Below the pieces are notes generated by a model. The model did not search any database. It was not told the DNA's origin and saw only the letters and a list, made by a program, of their open reading frames with translations. Source: Sutterella sp. (GTDB taxonomy: Bacteria; Pseudomonadota; Gammaproteobacteria; Burkholderiales; Burkholderiaceae_F). From it: DNA of 5,580 bases. The DNA is taken from the NCBI GenBank assembly GCA_020025915.1, contig JAHHRH010000078.1:1-5580 (forward strand), read 5' to 3'. The translations under genes were made by a program, and so were the position numbers. Positions 5,322 through 5,580 of the stretch are shown piece after piece. The stretch's first letter is position 1. The number at the start of each line of letters is the position of its first letter.

Positions 5322-5580
5322 ATGGAAAACTTTGCCTATTACAACCCTACTCGCCTCATTTTAGGTCGCGGTGAAATTGCTCGACTTGCCGACCATATTC
5401 CAACGAACGCCCATGTGCTCGTTACGTTTGGTGGTGGCTCCGTGAAGCGTAACGGTATCTACGATCAAGTCGCCCTTGCACTCAAAGACATTCCATATGT
5501 CGAATTTTGGGGCATCGAAGCCAACCCTAACCTGCATCTTGCAAGCTCCGCTAACAACGCCAGAAATCCGGTAGCAATGG
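5322..5580 (+). CDS. yqhD: YqhD-like iron-containing alcohol dehydrogenase / NADPH-dependent aldehyde reductase, 5' part only
   Basis: The 86 visible codons match the N-terminus of the group III Fe-dependent alcohol dehydrogenase family, closest by memory to E. coli YqhD (387 aa), a cytosolic NADPH-dependent reductase of short aldehydes. Shared features are ENFAYYNPTRLILGRGEIA at residues 2-20, a hydrophobic strand leading to VTFGGGSVKRNGIYDQV (about 34-50), and VEFWGIEANPN near 60-70. GGGSVK (37-42) lies in the nucleotide-binding half. The metal-binding His/Asp residues and the second GGGS motif lie beyond the window. The last 17 codons read HLASSANNARNPVAM and resemble family members poorly, so a frameshift or sequence error is possible, although the frame stays open to the edge. 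No clear Shine-Dalgarno precedes the ATG. A strong terminator upstream implies its own promoter. Confidence 0.87.
   Translation, partial: MENFAYYNPTRLILGRGEIARLADHIPTNAHVLVTFGGGSVKRNGIYDQVALALKDIPYVEFWGIEANPNLHLASSANNARNPVAM

Overview
The window is a compact bacterial chromosomal segment at roughly 50% GC. It carries four complete genes and the 5' end of a fifth. The set (a YciB/IspZ septation protein followed by a Par27-like periplasmic parvulin, plus a two-lobed periplasmic M16 protease) points to a Gram-negative proteobacterium. The protein sequences look most like Betaproteobacteria/Burkholderiales, possibly a lower-GC gut lineage such as Sutterellaceae. The class is reasonably supported; the family is a guess from composition and resemblance.

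Layout. On the minus strand from the left: a hairpin-plus-T-run terminator (46-86), an ElaA/YjcF-like GNAT acetyltransferase (124-555), a second terminator (620-660) and a large exported M16 zinc peptidase (685-3441). Each minus-strand gene has its own terminator, so they are probably separate transcription units. A 238-bp divergent region (3442-3679) follows. It holds the most notable non-coding structure: a nested 44-nt dyad with repeated GTTAC elements. On the plus strand: yciB (3680-4288), a short leader/terminator region, an exported peptidyl-prolyl isomerase (4391-5173), a strong composite terminator (5204-5255) and the start of a YqhD-like iron-dependent alcohol dehydrogenase/aldehyde reductase (5322 to the window end).

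How the genes work together. Three of the five products act at the envelope: the M16 protease degrades or processes peptides in the periplasm, YciB is an inner-membrane protein tied to envelope and septum integrity, and the parvulin folds exported proteins. This is consistent with an envelope-maintenance neighbourhood but does not show a shared pathway. The acetyltransferase and the aldehyde reductase look like unrelated neighbours.

I found no mobile element, CRISPR array, tRNA or rRNA, and no convincing new multi-gene system. The items worth a second look are the divergent-region dyad, the terminator region after the parvulin gene, the missing bolA between yciB and the parvulin gene, an extra segment in YciB, and the odd tail of the truncated YqhD reading frame.
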